Shown here one piece after another: positions 28,679 through 37,889 of a stretch of DNA of 64,000 bases; the stretch's first letter is position 1, and the number at the start of each line of letters is the position of its first letter. Made by a program: the position numbers and the translations under genes. The stretch is taken from contig NZ_CP028913.1 of NCBI RefSeq assembly GCF_003070885.1, positions 2,108,001-2,172,000 on the forward strand, written 5' to 3'. The stretch is from Agromyces badenianii. GTDB taxonomy: Bacteria > Actinomycetota > Actinomycetes > Actinomycetales > Microbacteriaceae. The notes under the pieces were generated by a model. It worked only from the letters and a program-made list of their open reading frames with translations, was not told the DNA's origin and made no database searches.

Positions 28679-30556
28679 ATGAGCGAGACCGAGACCCGAC
28701 GTTCCCCCTTCAGCCGGCGCGCAGCCCCGACGGGCCCGCGAGCGACGTTCCGGCAGTTGCTGCCCTTCATCTTCGAGCACCGGCCGGTGCTCATCGTCGT
28801 CGCCGTGCTCAGCGTCGTCGGCGCCCTCGCGAGCCTCGCCCAGCCCCTGCTCGTCAGCCGGGTCATCTCGATCGTCGAGGCGAACGAACCGCTCGGCGGC
28901 ATCGTCTGGGCGCTCATCGCCCTGGTCGTGATCAGCGGCATCATCACGGGCTATCAGCACTACCTGCTGCAGCGCACCGGTGAGGGCGTCGTGCTCTCGA
29001 GTCGCAAGCGACTCATCGCGAAGCTGCTGCGCCTGCCGATCGCCGAGTTCGACACCCGGCGCACGGGCGACCTCGTCTCGCGCGTCGGCAGCGACACGAC
29101 GATGCTGCGCGCGGTGCTCACCCAGGGCCTCGTCGAAGCGGTCGGCGGCACCGTCACCTTCATCGGCGCGCTCATCGCGATGCTCATCATCGACCCGGTG
29201 CTGCTCGGACTCACCGTGCTCGTCATCGCCGTCGCCATCACGACCGTCACGCTGCTCTCGGGTCGCGTGCGCGAGGCCTCGCACCAGGCGCAGGAGAAGG
29301 TCGGCGACGTCGCGGCCTCCGTCGAGCGCGCGATCAGCGCGGTGCGCACCATTCGCGCCGCCGGCGCCACCGAGCGAGAGATCCGCGACGTCGAGGCCCA
29401 GGCCGAAGGCGCCTGGCAGATGGGCGTCAAGGTCGCGAAGATCTCGGCCCTCATCGTGCCGGTCGCGGGCATCGCGATGCAGGTCTCGTTCCTCGTCGTG
29501 CTCGGCGTCGGCGGGTTCCGCGTGGCATCCGGTGCGATCACGGTCGCGAACCTCGTCGCGTTCATCCTGTTCCTGTTCATGATGATCCTGCCGCTCGGCC
29601 AGGCGTTCGGCGCCATCACCTCGGTGAACCAGGCGCTCGGCGCCCTCGGCCGCATCCAGGAGATCCTCGACCTGCCCGATGAAGACGCCCACGACCGCGA
29701 ACTCGCCCCGCTCGCACTCATGGTCGGCGACGCCAACGAGGGCGTGCTGCCGGATGCCCCGGCGATCGCGTTCGACGAGGTGTCCTTCGCCTACGCGGCG
29801 ACGCGCCAGGATCCGGCCGATCCGGCGAACGAGTCCCCCGACGAACACGAGCCCGAGCCCGAGGTCACCGATCGGCAGCCGGTGCTGCGCGGCGTCTCCT
29901 TCCAGGTGCCGCGGGGGCAGCGCATCGCCCTCGTCGGCCCCTCGGGTGCGGGCAAGTCCACGATCCTCGCGCTCATCGAGCGGTTCTACGATCCGTCGGT
30001 CGGCACCGTTCGCATGGGCGGCCTCGACCTGCGAACCCTCGACCGGGCGGAGCTGCGGGCCCAGATCGGCTACGTCGAGCAGGACGCCCCCGTTCTGGCC
30101 GGCAGCCTGCGCGACAACCTGAAGCTCGGCAGCCCCGACGCAACCGACGCCGAGTGCGAGCAGGTGCTTCGGGCGGTGAACCTCGGCGCGGTGCTCGATC
30201 GCGACCCGGCCGGCCTCGACGCCGCCGTCGGCGAAGACGGCATCATGCTCTCGGGCGGGGAACGCCAGCGGCTCGCGATCGCACGTGCCCTGCTCGCCGC
30301 CCCGCCGATCCTGCTGCTCGACGAGTCGACCTCGTCGCTCGACGGCGTCAACGAGCGCATGATGCGCGAGGCGGTCGACGCCGTCTCTGCCGGTCGCACC
30401 CTCATCGTGATCGCGCACCGGCTCTCGACGGTCATCGACTCCGACCGCATCATCGTGCTCGACGAGGGCCGAGTGCTCGGCGAGGGTACGCACGCCGAGC
30501 TCGTTGCCGCGGTTCCGCTGTACCGCGATCTCGCAGCGCACCAGCTGCTCGTCTGA
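28679..30556 (+). CDS. ABC exporter, fused permease and ATPase
   Basis: A 625-residue half-transporter with a six-helix membrane domain (about residues 30-330) and a C-terminal ATPase. The ATPase has Walker A LVGPSGAGKST near residue 420, the Q-loop in GYVEQDAPVLAG, signature MLSGGERQRLAIARAL, Walker B ILLLDESTSSLD and the switch His in VIAHRLSTV. The type is LmrA/MsbA-like, exporting drugs or lipids as a dimer. An acidic insert (near 375-400, rich in Asp, Glu and Pro) precedes the Walker A strand. AGGAAG precedes ATG 28679. Confidence 0.93.
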   Translation: MSETETRRSPFSRRAAPTGPRATFRQLLPFIFEHRPVLIVVAVLSVVGALASLAQPLLVSRVISIVEANEPLGGIVWALIALVVISGIITGYQHYLLQRTGEGVVLSSRKRLIAKLLRLPIAEFDTRRTGDLVSRVGSDTTMLRAVLTQGLVEAVGGTVTFIGALIAMLIIDPVLLGLTVLVIAVAITTVTLLSGRVREASHQAQEKVGDVAASVERAISAVRTIRAAGATEREIRDVEAQAEGAWQMGVKVAKISALIVPVAGIAMQVSFLVVLGVGGFRVASGAITVANLVAFILFLFMMILPLGQAFGAITSVNQALGALGRIQEILDLPDEDAHDRELAPLALMVGDANEGVLPDAPAIAFDEVSFAYAATRQDPADPANESPDEHEPEPEVTDRQPVLRGVSFQVPRGQRIALVGPSGAGKSTILALIERFYDPSVGTVRMGGLDLRTLDRAELRAQIGYVEQDAPVLAGSLRDNLKLGSPDATDAECEQVLRAVNLGAVLDRDPAGLDAAVGEDGIMLSGGERQRLAIARALLAAPPILLLDESTSSLDGVNERMMREAVDAVSAGRTLIVIAHRLSTVIDSDRIIVLDEGRVLGEGTHAELVAAVPLYRDLAAHQLLV

Positions 30557-30713
30557 GCGGGCCTCTGCGCCGACCCGCCGGGGAACCGGCTCAGGGAAAA
30601 CCCCGGGGGGAATACGGGGGCTAGCCGCGATGAGGCGCCACCGCCTCCTCCGTAGCGTGGGGTTCCGCATCCGGTTCCAGGATGCCCAGAGCCCATTCCC
30701 CCGGAGGACCATC

Positions 30714-31541
30714 ATGACCATCGCAACCGTGGCGCACGAGCGCGATCTCGCCCACCTCGACGAGTTGCCCGTCGAGCTCATCGACGAACTGCCGAACGCG
30801 GGCGACCACCCGGGCGCAGCCACCCGCAACGGCCTCGGCCACTCGTTCGACCGCATCGAAGCCGGCATCCAGGGCTGGCTCCGCCACTGGGAGCCGCAAC
30901 GGCTGCCCGCGTTCACCGCCGTGCGCGACGTCATGCCCGACGACGATCGCGGACGCAGTTCGCTCCGCGCCGCACCGACCGAGCCCGACGGCGCCGTGCG
31001 CCTGACCGCGAGCCTCTACGACCCGCCGAACCGTGACGGCGACCCGCTCGCGTGGTCGCGCAACTGGGCGAGCCTCGCCGTGCTTCCGCCGCCTCGGGAA
31101 TCGGGCCGGCTCTTCTACCGCTTCCGGGTCTCGAGCCGGCTCGTGCTCGACGGACAGGCGGCGCTCAGCCTCGCCTCGACGAGCGTGAACTTCGGGGTCG
31201 TCGCCGACACCGCCAAGGCGAGTCCGTTCCAGGTGCCCGGCTTCGCGACGCCGATCGCCCGGCCGCTCGTCGGCGTGCAATGCCGTGAAGACCAGGACGC
31301 CACGGCGTCGCAGACGTTCGAGGGCTCGATCGCGGTGCGCCAGGGCGAGACCCCGGCGATGGCGTTCGTCATCGGCGCCGACCTGCTGTTCGAGAACGGC
31401 TGGGTCAGGGTGCACGAGGGCTCGAGCACCTGGATCGGTCCGTCCGAGCCGGGCGCGAGCGGCACGATCGAGTTCCGCTACGCCCCGGCCGCGATGCTCA
31501 GGCTGCTCGGCAGACTCGACGAGCCGCACCGTCAGGACTGA
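30714..31541 (+). CDS. unrecognised 275-residue protein
   Basis: I do not recognise a family. GGAGGA precedes ATG 30714 at ideal spacing, and codon bias matches the neighbours, so this is a real gene. The first 60 residues are acidic and helical (HLDELPVELIDELPNAGDHP). The rest looks beta-rich, with alternating hydrophobic and polar strands such as LFYRFRVSSRLVLDG and LASTSVNFGVVADT, and a Trp/Arg patch (WSRNWASL). There is no signal peptide or membrane helix. The 157 bases upstream contain a CCCCGGGG block and TAGCGT near 30654 as a possible -10. No neighbour suggests a role. Confidence 0.75.
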   Translation: MTIATVAHERDLAHLDELPVELIDELPNAGDHPGAATRNGLGHSFDRIEAGIQGWLRHWEPQRLPAFTAVRDVMPDDDRGRSSLRAAPTEPDGAVRLTASLYDPPNRDGDPLAWSRNWASLAVLPPPRESGRLFYRFRVSSRLVLDGQAALSLASTSVNFGVVADTAKASPFQVPGFATPIARPLVGVQCREDQDATASQTFEGSIAVRQGETPAMAFVIGADLLFENGWVRVHEGSSTWIGPSEPGASGTIEFRYAPAAMLRLLGRLDEPHRQD

Positions 31542-31583
31542 GTCGGTCGCGCGCGACGCCGGCGCCGACGCGGGCGATGCCGC

Positions 31584-31967
31584 TCACCGAGCCTCCGCGG
31601 TCTCCTCGGGCGTCTCCTCGTCGACGGGCGCACCGCGCTTCTGCCACGGCCACCGACCCGAGATCTCGAGCTCGAGCGACCAGCTGAGGAACGTTCGGAT
31701 GAGCACGATGATCGCGAGCACCGCGACCGAGTCGAGCGTCGGGGTCACTGCGACGGTCTTGATGATGTCGGCCGCGACGAGCAGTTCGAGGCCGAGCAGG
31801 ATCGCCCGCCCGAGCACCCGGCGGAACCGCGTGTACACGGGGCGCACCCGGCGAAGGCCGCGCAGCGCGGCGTCGAGGATCGCATAGAGGATGCCGATCA
31901 CGATCGCGACGACACCGAGCACGTCGATGATCTCGCCGACCGCTTCGATGATCGTGCCGAACTCCAT
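31584..31967 (-). CDS. DUF1622 family membrane protein
   Basis: A 127-residue protein with three membrane segments: near residues 5-30, 52-72 and 75-95. The layout GEIIDVLGVVAIVIGILYAI, then RFRRVLGRAILLGLELLVAADIIKT, matches DUF1622 proteins of unknown function. The C-terminus is hydrophilic and ends in an acidic Glu/Thr stretch. GAAGGGGG lies four bases before ATG 31967, which I prefer over a start six codons upstream. It stands alone, downstream of pckG and a large inverted repeat. Confidence 0.8.
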   Translation of the reverse strand: MEFGTIIEAVGEIIDVLGVVAIVIGILYAILDAALRGLRRVRPVYTRFRRVLGRAILLGLELLVAADIIKTVAVTPTLDSVAVLAIIVLIRTFLSWSLELEISGRWPWQKRGAPVDEETPEETAEAR

Positions 31968-32030
31968 GACGCCCCCTTCGCGCACACGCTAGCGCGGTCT
32001 CGGGCGAGATCGAGCGCGACGTGCCGAAAT

Positions 32031-32098
32031 GCCGTCGACGGATGCCGCGGGCGGGCGCACCTTCCCGAGTGCTTGCGACCGCGGCATCCGTCGACGGC
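32031..32098 (-). terminator. long-loop inverted repeat downstream of pckG
   Basis: A perfect 20-bp inverted repeat (32031-32050 with 32079-32098) is separated by 28 bases. Its arms contain GGATGCCGCGG/CCGCGGCATCC. It lies 44 bases after the pckG stop codon on the minus strand and probably ends that transcript. Confidence 0.7.
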
Positions 32099-32141
32099 AG
32101 GTGATGCGCCCCGTCACGAGACGGGGCGCACCACCGACGCG

Positions 32142-34007
32142 CTAGGCGCCCTGGTGCTGCAGGTGGTACCGCAGGCTCGCGAGTTCCGCCCGGAGCGCGG
32201 CGGGCACCCGGTCGCCGAACTTCGTGAAGTACTCGTCGGTGAGGTCGCACTCGGCGAGCCACGAGTCACGGTCGACGTCGAAGAGCTGCTCGAGCGCGGC
32301 ATCCTCGATCTCGAGGCCGTCGAGGTCGAGCGAGTCGGCTGCCGGAAGCAGGCCGATCGGCGTCTCGACGGCGTCGCTCGAGCCTTCGATGCGGCCGACG
32401 ATCCACTCGAGCACGCGCGAGTTCTCGCCGAAGCCGGGCCAGAGGAACGAGCCGTCGGCGCCCTTGCGGAACCAGTTGACCTGGAAGATCTTCGGCGCGT
32501 GCGTGCCGAGGACGCGGCCCATCTTCACCCAGTGGCCCCAGTAGTCGGCCATGTTGTAGCCGCAGAACGGGAGCATCGCGAAGGGGTCGCGGCGGAGTTC
32601 GCCGACGGTGCCCTCGGCGGCCGCGGTCTGCTCGGAGGAGATCGTCGCGCCCATGAACACGCCGTGCTTCCACGAGCGCGCCTCGGCGACGAGCGGCACG
32701 TTCGTCGCCCGGCGGCCACCGAAGAGGATCGCGTCGATCGGCACGCCGTCGTGGGCGTCCCAGTCGTCGGAGATCTGCGGGCACTGCGCCGCGGCGACCG
32801 TGAAGCGCGAGTTCGGGTGCGCGGCGGGGCGGCCCGAGGCCGGAGTCCAGGGCTTGCCCTCCCAGTCGGTGAGTTCGGCGGGCGCCTCGTCGGTGAGCCC
32901 CTCCCACCAGATGTCGCCGTCGGGGCGCAGCGCCACGTTCGTGAAGATCGTGTTGCCCCAGAGCGTCTGCACGGCCGTGGGGTTCGTCGTCTCGCCGGTG
33001 CCCGGCGCGACGCCGAAGAAGCCGGCCTCGGGGTTGATCGCGTAGAGGCGGCCGTCGGCGCCGGGGCGCATCCAGGCGATGTCGTCGCCGATCGTCTCGA
33101 CCTTCCAGCCGGGGATCGTCGGGCGCAGCATCGCGAGGTTGGTCTTGCCGCAGGCCGACGGGAACGCCGCCGCGACGTGGTACGACCGGCCCTCGGGCGA
33201 GGTGATCTTGATGAGCAGCATGTGCTCGGCGAGCCAGCCCTCGTCGCGGGCCATGACGCTCGCGATCCGCAGCGCGAAGCACTTCTTGGCGAGCAACGCG
33301 TTGCCGCCGTAGCCCGAGCCGAACGACCAGATCTCGCGCGAGTCGGGGAACTGCACGATGTACTTCGTCTCGTTGCACGGCCAGTCGACCTCGGCGCGGC
33401 GGTGGCCGACGCCGTCGATGAGCGGGTAGCCGACCGAGTGCACGGTGCGAACCCACGGCTCGCCGGCCTCGATGAGGCGGTAGACCGCGTCGCCCATGCG
33501 GGTCATGATGCCCATGCTGAGCACGACGTAGGGCGAGTCGGTGATCTCGACGCCGAGCTGCGAGATCGGGCCGCCGAGCGGACCCATCGAGAACGGCACG
33601 ACGTACATCGTGCGGCCCTTCATGGAGCCGTCGAAGACGTCGGTCAGTTCCGAGCGCATGGCGTGCGGATCGCGCCAGTTGTTCGTGGGGCCGGCGTCCT
33701 CCTCGTAGGTCGAGCAGATGAAGGTGCGGTCCTCGACGCGGGCGACGTCGCCCGGGTCGGTGCGTGCGAGGTAGCTGTTGGGGCGCCACTCGGGATTGAG
33801 CTTGATGAGCTTGCCCTCGGCGACGAGCTGCTTCGTCAGCAGGTCGGCCTCGTGCTGCGAGCCGCTGCACCAGACGATCTCATCGGGTTTGGTGAGGCCG
33901 GCGATCTCGTCGACCCATGCGCGCAGGGCCGAGTCGGTGGTGCCGCGACGGGTGCCGCCGGGTGCGTCGGATGCCTCGGTGCCGATCGAGAAGTCGGAGA
34001 TGGTCAT
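32142..34007 (-). CDS. pckG: phosphoenolpyruvate carboxykinase (GTP)
   Basis: This enzyme of about 621 residues would convert oxaloacetate and GTP to phosphoenolpyruvate and CO2, the committed step of gluconeogenesis. It has the kinase-1 loop [12 protein letters not shown] near residue 275, the guanine-site segment [13 protein letters not shown], and [28 protein letters not shown]. The length is normal for the GTP-dependent class. Three consecutive ATGs follow GGAAAGGA; the third (34007) has the best spacing. It is divergent from an ScfR-type regulator related to RamB, a regulator of acetate metabolism. Confidence 0.96.
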   Translation of the reverse strand: MTISDFSIGTEASDAPGGTRRGTTDSALRAWVDEIAGLTKPDEIVWCSGSQHEADLLTKQLVAEGKLIKLNPEWRPNSYLARTDPGDVARVEDRTFICSTYEEDAGPTNNWRDPHAMRSELTDVFDGSMKGRTMYVVPFSMGPLGGPISQLGVEITDSPYVVLSMGIMTRMGDAVYRLIEAGEPWVRTVHSVGYPLIDGVGHRRAEVDWPCNETKYIVQFPDSREIWSFGSGYGGNALLAKKCFALRIASVMARDEGWLAEHMLLIKITSPEGRSYHVAAAFPSACGKTNLAMLRPTIPGWKVETIGDDIAWMRPGADGRLYAINPEAGFFGVAPGTGETTNPTAVQTLWGNTIFTNVALRPDGDIWWEGLTDEAPAELTDWEGKPWTPASGRPAAHPNSRFTVAAAQCPQISDDWDAHDGVPIDAILFGGRRATNVPLVAEARSWKHGVFMGATISSEQTAAAEGTVGELRRDPFAMLPFCGYNMADYWGHWVKMGRVLGTHAPKIFQVNWFRKGADGSFLWPGFGENSRVLEWIVGRIEGSSDAVETPIGLLPAADSLDLDGLEIEDAALEQLFDVDRDSWLAECDLTDEYFTKFGDRVPAALRAELASLRYHLQHQGA

Positions 34008-34104
34008 CATCATCCTTTCCAAGGTGGTGCCGACCGGGGGCCGGGAAACGCTTCGTACTTCAAGAATGCGCGCGATTGAGACATCCGTTCATGCATTTCG
34101 ATGG

Positions 34105-34141
34105 TTAAGAACTTGCGATCTTTCGGTATTCTTAAACGGTG
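34105..34141 (+). promoter_or_regulatory. leaderless promoter with overlapping inverted repeat, ScfR-type regulator
   Basis: TTAAGA (34105-34110) and TATTCT (34127-34132) are 16 bp apart and form a plausible -35/-10 pair. TATTCT ends six bases before GTG 34139, so the transcript would be leaderless. The inverted repeat TTAAGAA (34105-34111) / TTCTTAA (34129-34135) covers both hexamers, a good position for autorepression. Confidence 0.55.
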
Positions 34142-35581
34142 AAAGCAGGCTCCCCCGATCTCGCAACTCTCGGCCAGCGCATCCGCCACTTCCGCGGCGA
34201 GCGCAGCCTCACCCTCGACCAGCTCGGCGAAGCGGTCGGCATGGCCGGCAGCCAGCTCTCGCTCATCGAGAACGGCAAACGCGAACCGAAGCTCTCGACC
34301 CTCGACGCCCTCGCCGTCGCGCTGACCGTCGACCTCGCCGACCTCCTCGCGCGCGAGGCGCCCAGCCGGCGTGCCGAGCTCGAACTCGAGCTCGGCCGAG
34401 CGCAGTCGAGCCCGCTCTACGCGAGTCTCGGCCTCCCGGCGATCCGGCCCGGCCGGGGCATCACCGACGAATCGCTGGAGGCCATCGTCGGCCTCCACCA
34501 CGAGCTCCAGCGGCGAGCGAGTGAAGCCATCGCCACGCCCGAGGAGGCGCGGCGCGCCAACACCGAGCTGCGCGAGCTCATGCGCGAGCGCGACAACTCC
34601 CTCCCCGAGCTCGAGCAGCTCGCCGAAGAGCAGGTGCGGGCCTCGGGGCACCGCTCCGGTGCTCTCACCCACCGCGAGGTGAGCGTGATGGCCGAGCGTC
34701 TCGGTTTCCAGCTCATCTACGTCGACGACCTGCCCGACTCGACGCGGTCGATCACCGATATCGCCAACGGGCGCATCTACCTGCCGCCGGCGTCGATTCC
34801 GGGCGGTCACGGCCTTCGATCGATGGCCCTGCAGGCCGTGGCCCACCGACTGCTCGGCCACGAGCGACCGGCCAGCTACGCGGAGTTCCTCTGGCAGCGG
34901 CTCGAGATCAACTACTTCGCCGCTGCGTGCCTGATGCCGCGCGAGGCATCCGTCGCCTTCCTCCAGTCCGCGAAGAAGGAGAAGCGGCTCGCCATCGAGG
35001 ACTTCCGCGACGCGTTCGGCGTCACCCACGAGGCGGCGGCACTGCGATTCACGAACCTGGCGACGACCCACCTCGACATGACCCTGCATTTCCTGCGGGT
35101 CGCGGGCGACGGTGCACTGCTCAAGGGCTACGAGAACGACGGATTGCCGCTGCCCACCGACGTCACCGGATCGATCGAGGGCCAGTGGGTGTGCAAGAAG
35201 TGGAGCGCCCGCACGGCCTTCCTGCACACCAACCGCACGACCGAGAACTACCAGTACACCGACACTCCGGCCGGCACCTTCTGGTGCGCGACGCAGACCG
35301 GGCGCACGGATGCCGCGGAGTTCTCGATCTCGGTCGGCGTGCCGTTCAGCCAGGCCAAGTGGTTCAGAGGCCGGGAGACGAAGCACCGGGCCGTGTCGAC
35401 GTGCCCCGACGAGTCGTGCTGCCGGCGGGCGCCCTCGGAGCTCGCCGAGCGCTGGGCAGGACGCGCCTGGCCGAGCGCCCGGCTGCACGCCCACGTGCTG
35501 TCGCCCCTGCCGTCGGGCACGTTCCCGGGCGTCGACGACTCCTCGGTGTACCAGTTCCTCGAGGCCCACGCCGTGCAGTGA
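34139..35581 (+). CDS. XRE-type regulator with peptidase-like and ScfR (DUF2083) domains, RamB/PrpR-like
   Basis: The 480-residue protein has an N-terminal helix-turn-helix (LGQRIRHFRGERSLTLDQLG, then AVGMAGSQLSLIENGKREP). A middle IrrE/ImmA-like region near residues 200-310 contains AVAHRLLGHE and ACLMPREA, but the usual HExxH zinc signature is not intact. The C-terminal DUF2083-like domain has Cys residues in STCPDESCCRR. This is the architecture of RamB and PrpR, which sense short-chain acyl metabolism. Divergence from pckG suggests control of gluconeogenesis during growth on acetate or fatty acids. The GTG start fits the leaderless promoter. Confidence 0.88.
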   Translation: MKAGSPDLATLGQRIRHFRGERSLTLDQLGEAVGMAGSQLSLIENGKREPKLSTLDALAVALTVDLADLLAREAPSRRAELELELGRAQSSPLYASLGLPAIRPGRGITDESLEAIVGLHHELQRRASEAIATPEEARRANTELRELMRERDNSLPELEQLAEEQVRASGHRSGALTHREVSVMAERLGFQLIYVDDLPDSTRSITDIANGRIYLPPASIPGGHGLRSMALQAVAHRLLGHERPASYAEFLWQRLEINYFAAACLMPREASVAFLQSAKKEKRLAIEDFRDAFGVTHEAAALRFTNLATTHLDMTLHFLRVAGDGALLKGYENDGLPLPTDVTGSIEGQWVCKKWSARTAFLHTNRTTENYQYTDTPAGTFWCATQTGRTDAAEFSISVGVPFSQAKWFRGRETKHRAVSTCPDESCCRRAPSELAERWAGRAWPSARLHAHVLSPLPSGTFPGVDDSSVYQFLEAHAVQ

Positions 35582-35627
35582 GGCGCGAGCCGGCGGTCTC
35601 CCGCGTCGTCGCACGTTGAAGTTTCTG

Positions 35628-35663
35628 TTGCATTAGTGTGTGTCGCACAGTATCGTGTGACTC
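35628..35663 (+). promoter_or_regulatory. promoter and candidate operator of the PadR gene
   Basis: TTGCAT (35628-35633) and TATCGT (35651-35656) have a 17-bp spacer. TATCGT ends seven bases before ATG 35664, giving an essentially leaderless message. The spacer contains TGTG-TCG-CACA (35639-35649), and another TGTG follows the -10. PadR proteins often repress their own promoters through such short dyads. Confidence 0.55.
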
Positions 35664-36005
35664 ATGAACCTCGATGACACGACCGCCGGGCACCTGCAGG
35701 AGCTCAGACGCGGCACCGTCGTGCTCGCCTGCCTCGTGCGGCTGCGCACGCCCGACTACGGGTACGCCCTGCTCGAGTCGCTGAACGGCCTCGGCATCCT
35801 CGTCGATGCGAACACGCTGTATCCGCTGCTGCGACGACTCGAGAAGCAGGGCCTCCTCACGAGCGAGTGGAACACCGACGAGGCCCGCCCCCGCAAGTTC
35901 TACCGCACGAGCCCGACCGGCGAGCAACTCGCCGACGCCCTCATGACCGACTGGCGACGCATCGACGACGCGCTCGCCCGACTGACCGCTGGAGACGAAT
36001 CATGA
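35664..36005 (+). CDS. PadR family transcriptional regulator
   Basis: A 113-residue protein with a winged helix-turn-helix. It shows LRRGTVVLACLVRL, YGYALLESLNGLGILVDANTLYPLLRRLEKQGLL and the wing WNTDEARPRKFYRTSPTG, all typical of PadR-s1 proteins. The short C-terminal helix would mediate dimerisation. These repressors usually respond to small molecules or control membrane-protein partners in the same operon. The TGA overlaps the ATG of the downstream membrane-protein gene, a common PadR pairing. Confidence 0.92.
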   Translation: MNLDDTTAGHLQELRRGTVVLACLVRLRTPDYGYALLESLNGLGILVDANTLYPLLRRLEKQGLLTSEWNTDEARPRKFYRTSPTGEQLADALMTDWRRIDDALARLTAGDES

Positions 36006-36976
36006 CCACCCTGACCGACCGGTACGTGTGGGCCGCAGCCCGCACCCTGCCCGAGACGCAGCGCGCCGACTTCGGCCGTGAACTGCGCGAACGCATCGGC
36101 GACTCGACCGACGCGCTCGTCGAGACCGGCCGCACGCGCGCCGACGCCGAGCGCATGGCACTCGTCGAGCTCGGCGACCCGGCCGCACTCGCGGCGAGCT
36201 ACATCGACCGGCCGCTGCAGCTCATCGGGCCCCGCTACTACCTCGCCTGGTGGCGGCTGCTCAAGCTGCTGTACACGGTCGTGCTGCCGATCGCCGTCGC
36301 AGCGGTCGCTTTCGGCCAGGTGCTCGGCCAGGAGCCCGTCGGCCAGATCATCGGCAGCACGGTCGCTGCGGCGATCGGGATCGCCGTGCACCTCGGATTC
36401 TGGACGACGCTCGTGTTCGCCGTGCTCGAGCGCAGCCCCGGCCGCGACGCCGAGATCCCGTGGACGATCGACATGCTCCCCGAGGTGCGCGACGCCGGTC
36501 GCTCGTCTCGCACGGCTGATCTCGTCGCGTCGCTCGTCTTCCTCGGCCTGTTCGCCGCGTTCATCGTGTGGCAGCAGTTCGGGCTCCCCTGGGCCGCGGT
36601 CGCCGAGGGCGTGCCGCTCCTGAACCCCCAGCTGTGGAGCTTCTGGCTGCCGTACTTCCTCGTGCTCATCGTGCTCGAGATGCTGTTCGCGATCGCGATC
36701 TACGCGTGGGGCTGGAACTGGTGGCTCGCTGGTGCGAACTTCGTGCTCAACGTCGCGTTCACCGTGCCCGCCCTGTGGCTCTTCACGACAGGGCAGCTGA
36801 TGAACCCCGATGCGCTCGAGGCGATCGGGTGGCCGTGGGACGTCGATTCGGAGTGGGTCGTCACGACGCTCATCGTGGTCGCCGTGGTGGGCATCGCGAT
36901 CTGGGACGTGATCGACGGCGTCATCAAGACGGTGCGCGGGCGGGGCGGCTCGACGCTCACACTCGGCCGGATCTGA
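36002..36976 (+). CDS. membrane protein with N-terminal permease-prefix-like domain
   Basis: This 324-residue protein begins with a soluble helical region (to about residue 75). It contains RELRERIGDSTDALVETGRT and AERMALVELGDPAALAASYIDRP, which resembles the prefix domain often found with PadR regulators. Then come about seven membrane helices, with Trp-rich stretches such as YAWGWNWWLAGANFVL. The function is unknown; a sensor or transport-related role regulated by PadR is likely. The start overlaps padR (ATGA) after GGAGACGA. A strong terminator follows. Confidence 0.8.
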   Translation: MTTLTDRYVWAAARTLPETQRADFGRELRERIGDSTDALVETGRTRADAERMALVELGDPAALAASYIDRPLQLIGPRYYLAWWRLLKLLYTVVLPIAVAAVAFGQVLGQEPVGQIIGSTVAAAIGIAVHLGFWTTLVFAVLERSPGRDAEIPWTIDMLPEVRDAGRSSRTADLVASLVFLGLFAAFIVWQQFGLPWAAVAEGVPLLNPQLWSFWLPYFLVLIVLEMLFAIAIYAWGWNWWLAGANFVLNVAFTVPALWLFTTGQLMNPDALEAIGWPWDVDSEWVVTTLIVVAVVGIAIWDVIDGVIKTVRGRGGSTLTLGRI

Positions 36977-37001
36977 CGCCGCCGCACCCCATCGAACCGG
37001 T

Positions 37002-37043
37002 GAGCGGATGCTTCGGAGGAACGCTCCTCCGAGGCATCCGCTC
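37002..37043. terminator. bidirectional terminator between membrane-protein and SDR genes
   Basis: A 19-bp stem (37002-37020 with 37025-37043, one T-G wobble) closes an ACGC tetraloop between two converging genes. The outer stem is GCGGATGC/GCATCCGC. Confidence 0.85.
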
Positions 37044-37063
37044 GTTCGTCGCTGCTCGGCGGC

Positions 37064-37852
37064 CTACCTCGGCTGCATGCGAATGGCGCCGTCGAGGCGG
37101 ATCGTCTCGCCGTTCAGCATGGGGTTCGCGATGATCGAGCGCACGAGCGCCGCGTACTCGGCCGGATGACCGAGCCGTGACGGATGCGGCACCTGCGCTT
37201 CGAGCGATGCCCGCACGTCGTCGGCCATGCCGGCCATCATGGGCGTCTCGAAGATGCCGGGGGCGATCGTGACGACGCGGATGAGCAGCTTCGACAGGTC
37301 GCGGGCGATCGGCAGGGTCATGCCGGCGACGGCCGCTTTCGACGCCGAATAGGCGGCCTGGCCGATCTGGCCGTCGAAGGCGGCGACCGAGGCGGTGCTC
37401 ACGATGACGCCGCGCTCGGCCGTCGCGGGGCCGCCGGGCACTCCACCGCTCACCGGTTCGGTGGCCGCCATCGCTGCGGCCGCGAGTCGGGTCACGTTGA
37501 ACGTGCCGATCAGGTTCACCCGGATCGTGCGCTCGAACGCCTCGAGCGGCGCCGGGCCGTCACGACCGACGGTGCGGTTCGCGGTCACGATGCCGGCGCA
37601 GTTCACGGCGACCCGCAGGGGCGCGAGAGCGGATGCCGCGTCGACGGCGGCCTGCACCTCCGCCTCGTTCGCGACATCCGCCGCGACGAACCGCGCCCGA
37701 TCGCCGAGCGCGGCCGCGGCCTCCTCGCCGCGCGGGCCGGGCAGGTCCACGAGCACGACGGATGCCCCGCCGTCGATGAGTGCCTTCGCCGTCGCGCGAC
37801 CGAGGCCGGAGGCCCCGCCGGTGACGATCGCCGATGCGCCGTCGAGTTCCAT
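37064..37852 (-). CDS. short-chain dehydrogenase, 3-hydroxyacyl-CoA dehydrogenase type 2-like
   Basis: A 262-residue SDR. The NAD-binding motif is [14 protein letters not shown] (residues 9-22), Asp36 of VVLVDLPG favours NAD, and AVNCAGIV is the family strand-four motif. The catalytic residues are Ser in IVSTASVA and YSASK near residue 168. The C-terminal [19 protein letters not shown] and [15 protein letters not shown] resemble human HSD17B10-like enzymes that act on 3-hydroxyacyl-CoAs. A thiolase gene lies directly upstream, so the two may work in successive beta-oxidation steps. Confidence 0.9.
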   Translation of the reverse strand: MELDGASAIVTGGASGLGRATAKALIDGGASVVLVDLPGPRGEEAAAALGDRARFVAADVANEAEVQAAVDAASALAPLRVAVNCAGIVTANRTVGRDGPAPLEAFERTIRVNLIGTFNVTRLAAAAMAATEPVSGGVPGGPATAERGVIVSTASVAAFDGQIGQAAYSASKAAVAGMTLPIARDLSKLLIRVVTIAPGIFETPMMAGMADDVRASLEAQVPHPSRLGHPAEYAALVRSIIANPMLNGETIRLDGAIRMQPR

Positions 37853-37889
37853 GTGGAGGGTCCTTTCGTCGGGTGCTCCGAGCAGCGGG

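Noticed and set aside
28079..30934. A 951-residue minus-strand frame
   Set aside because: It is antisense to the ABC exporter and part of the chelatase-like gene region, with no recognisable motif.
34929..34960. The ScfR-type regulator as an active zinc peptidase
   Set aside because: The IrrE-like region lacks an intact HExxH motif, so I treat it as a degenerate sensing domain.
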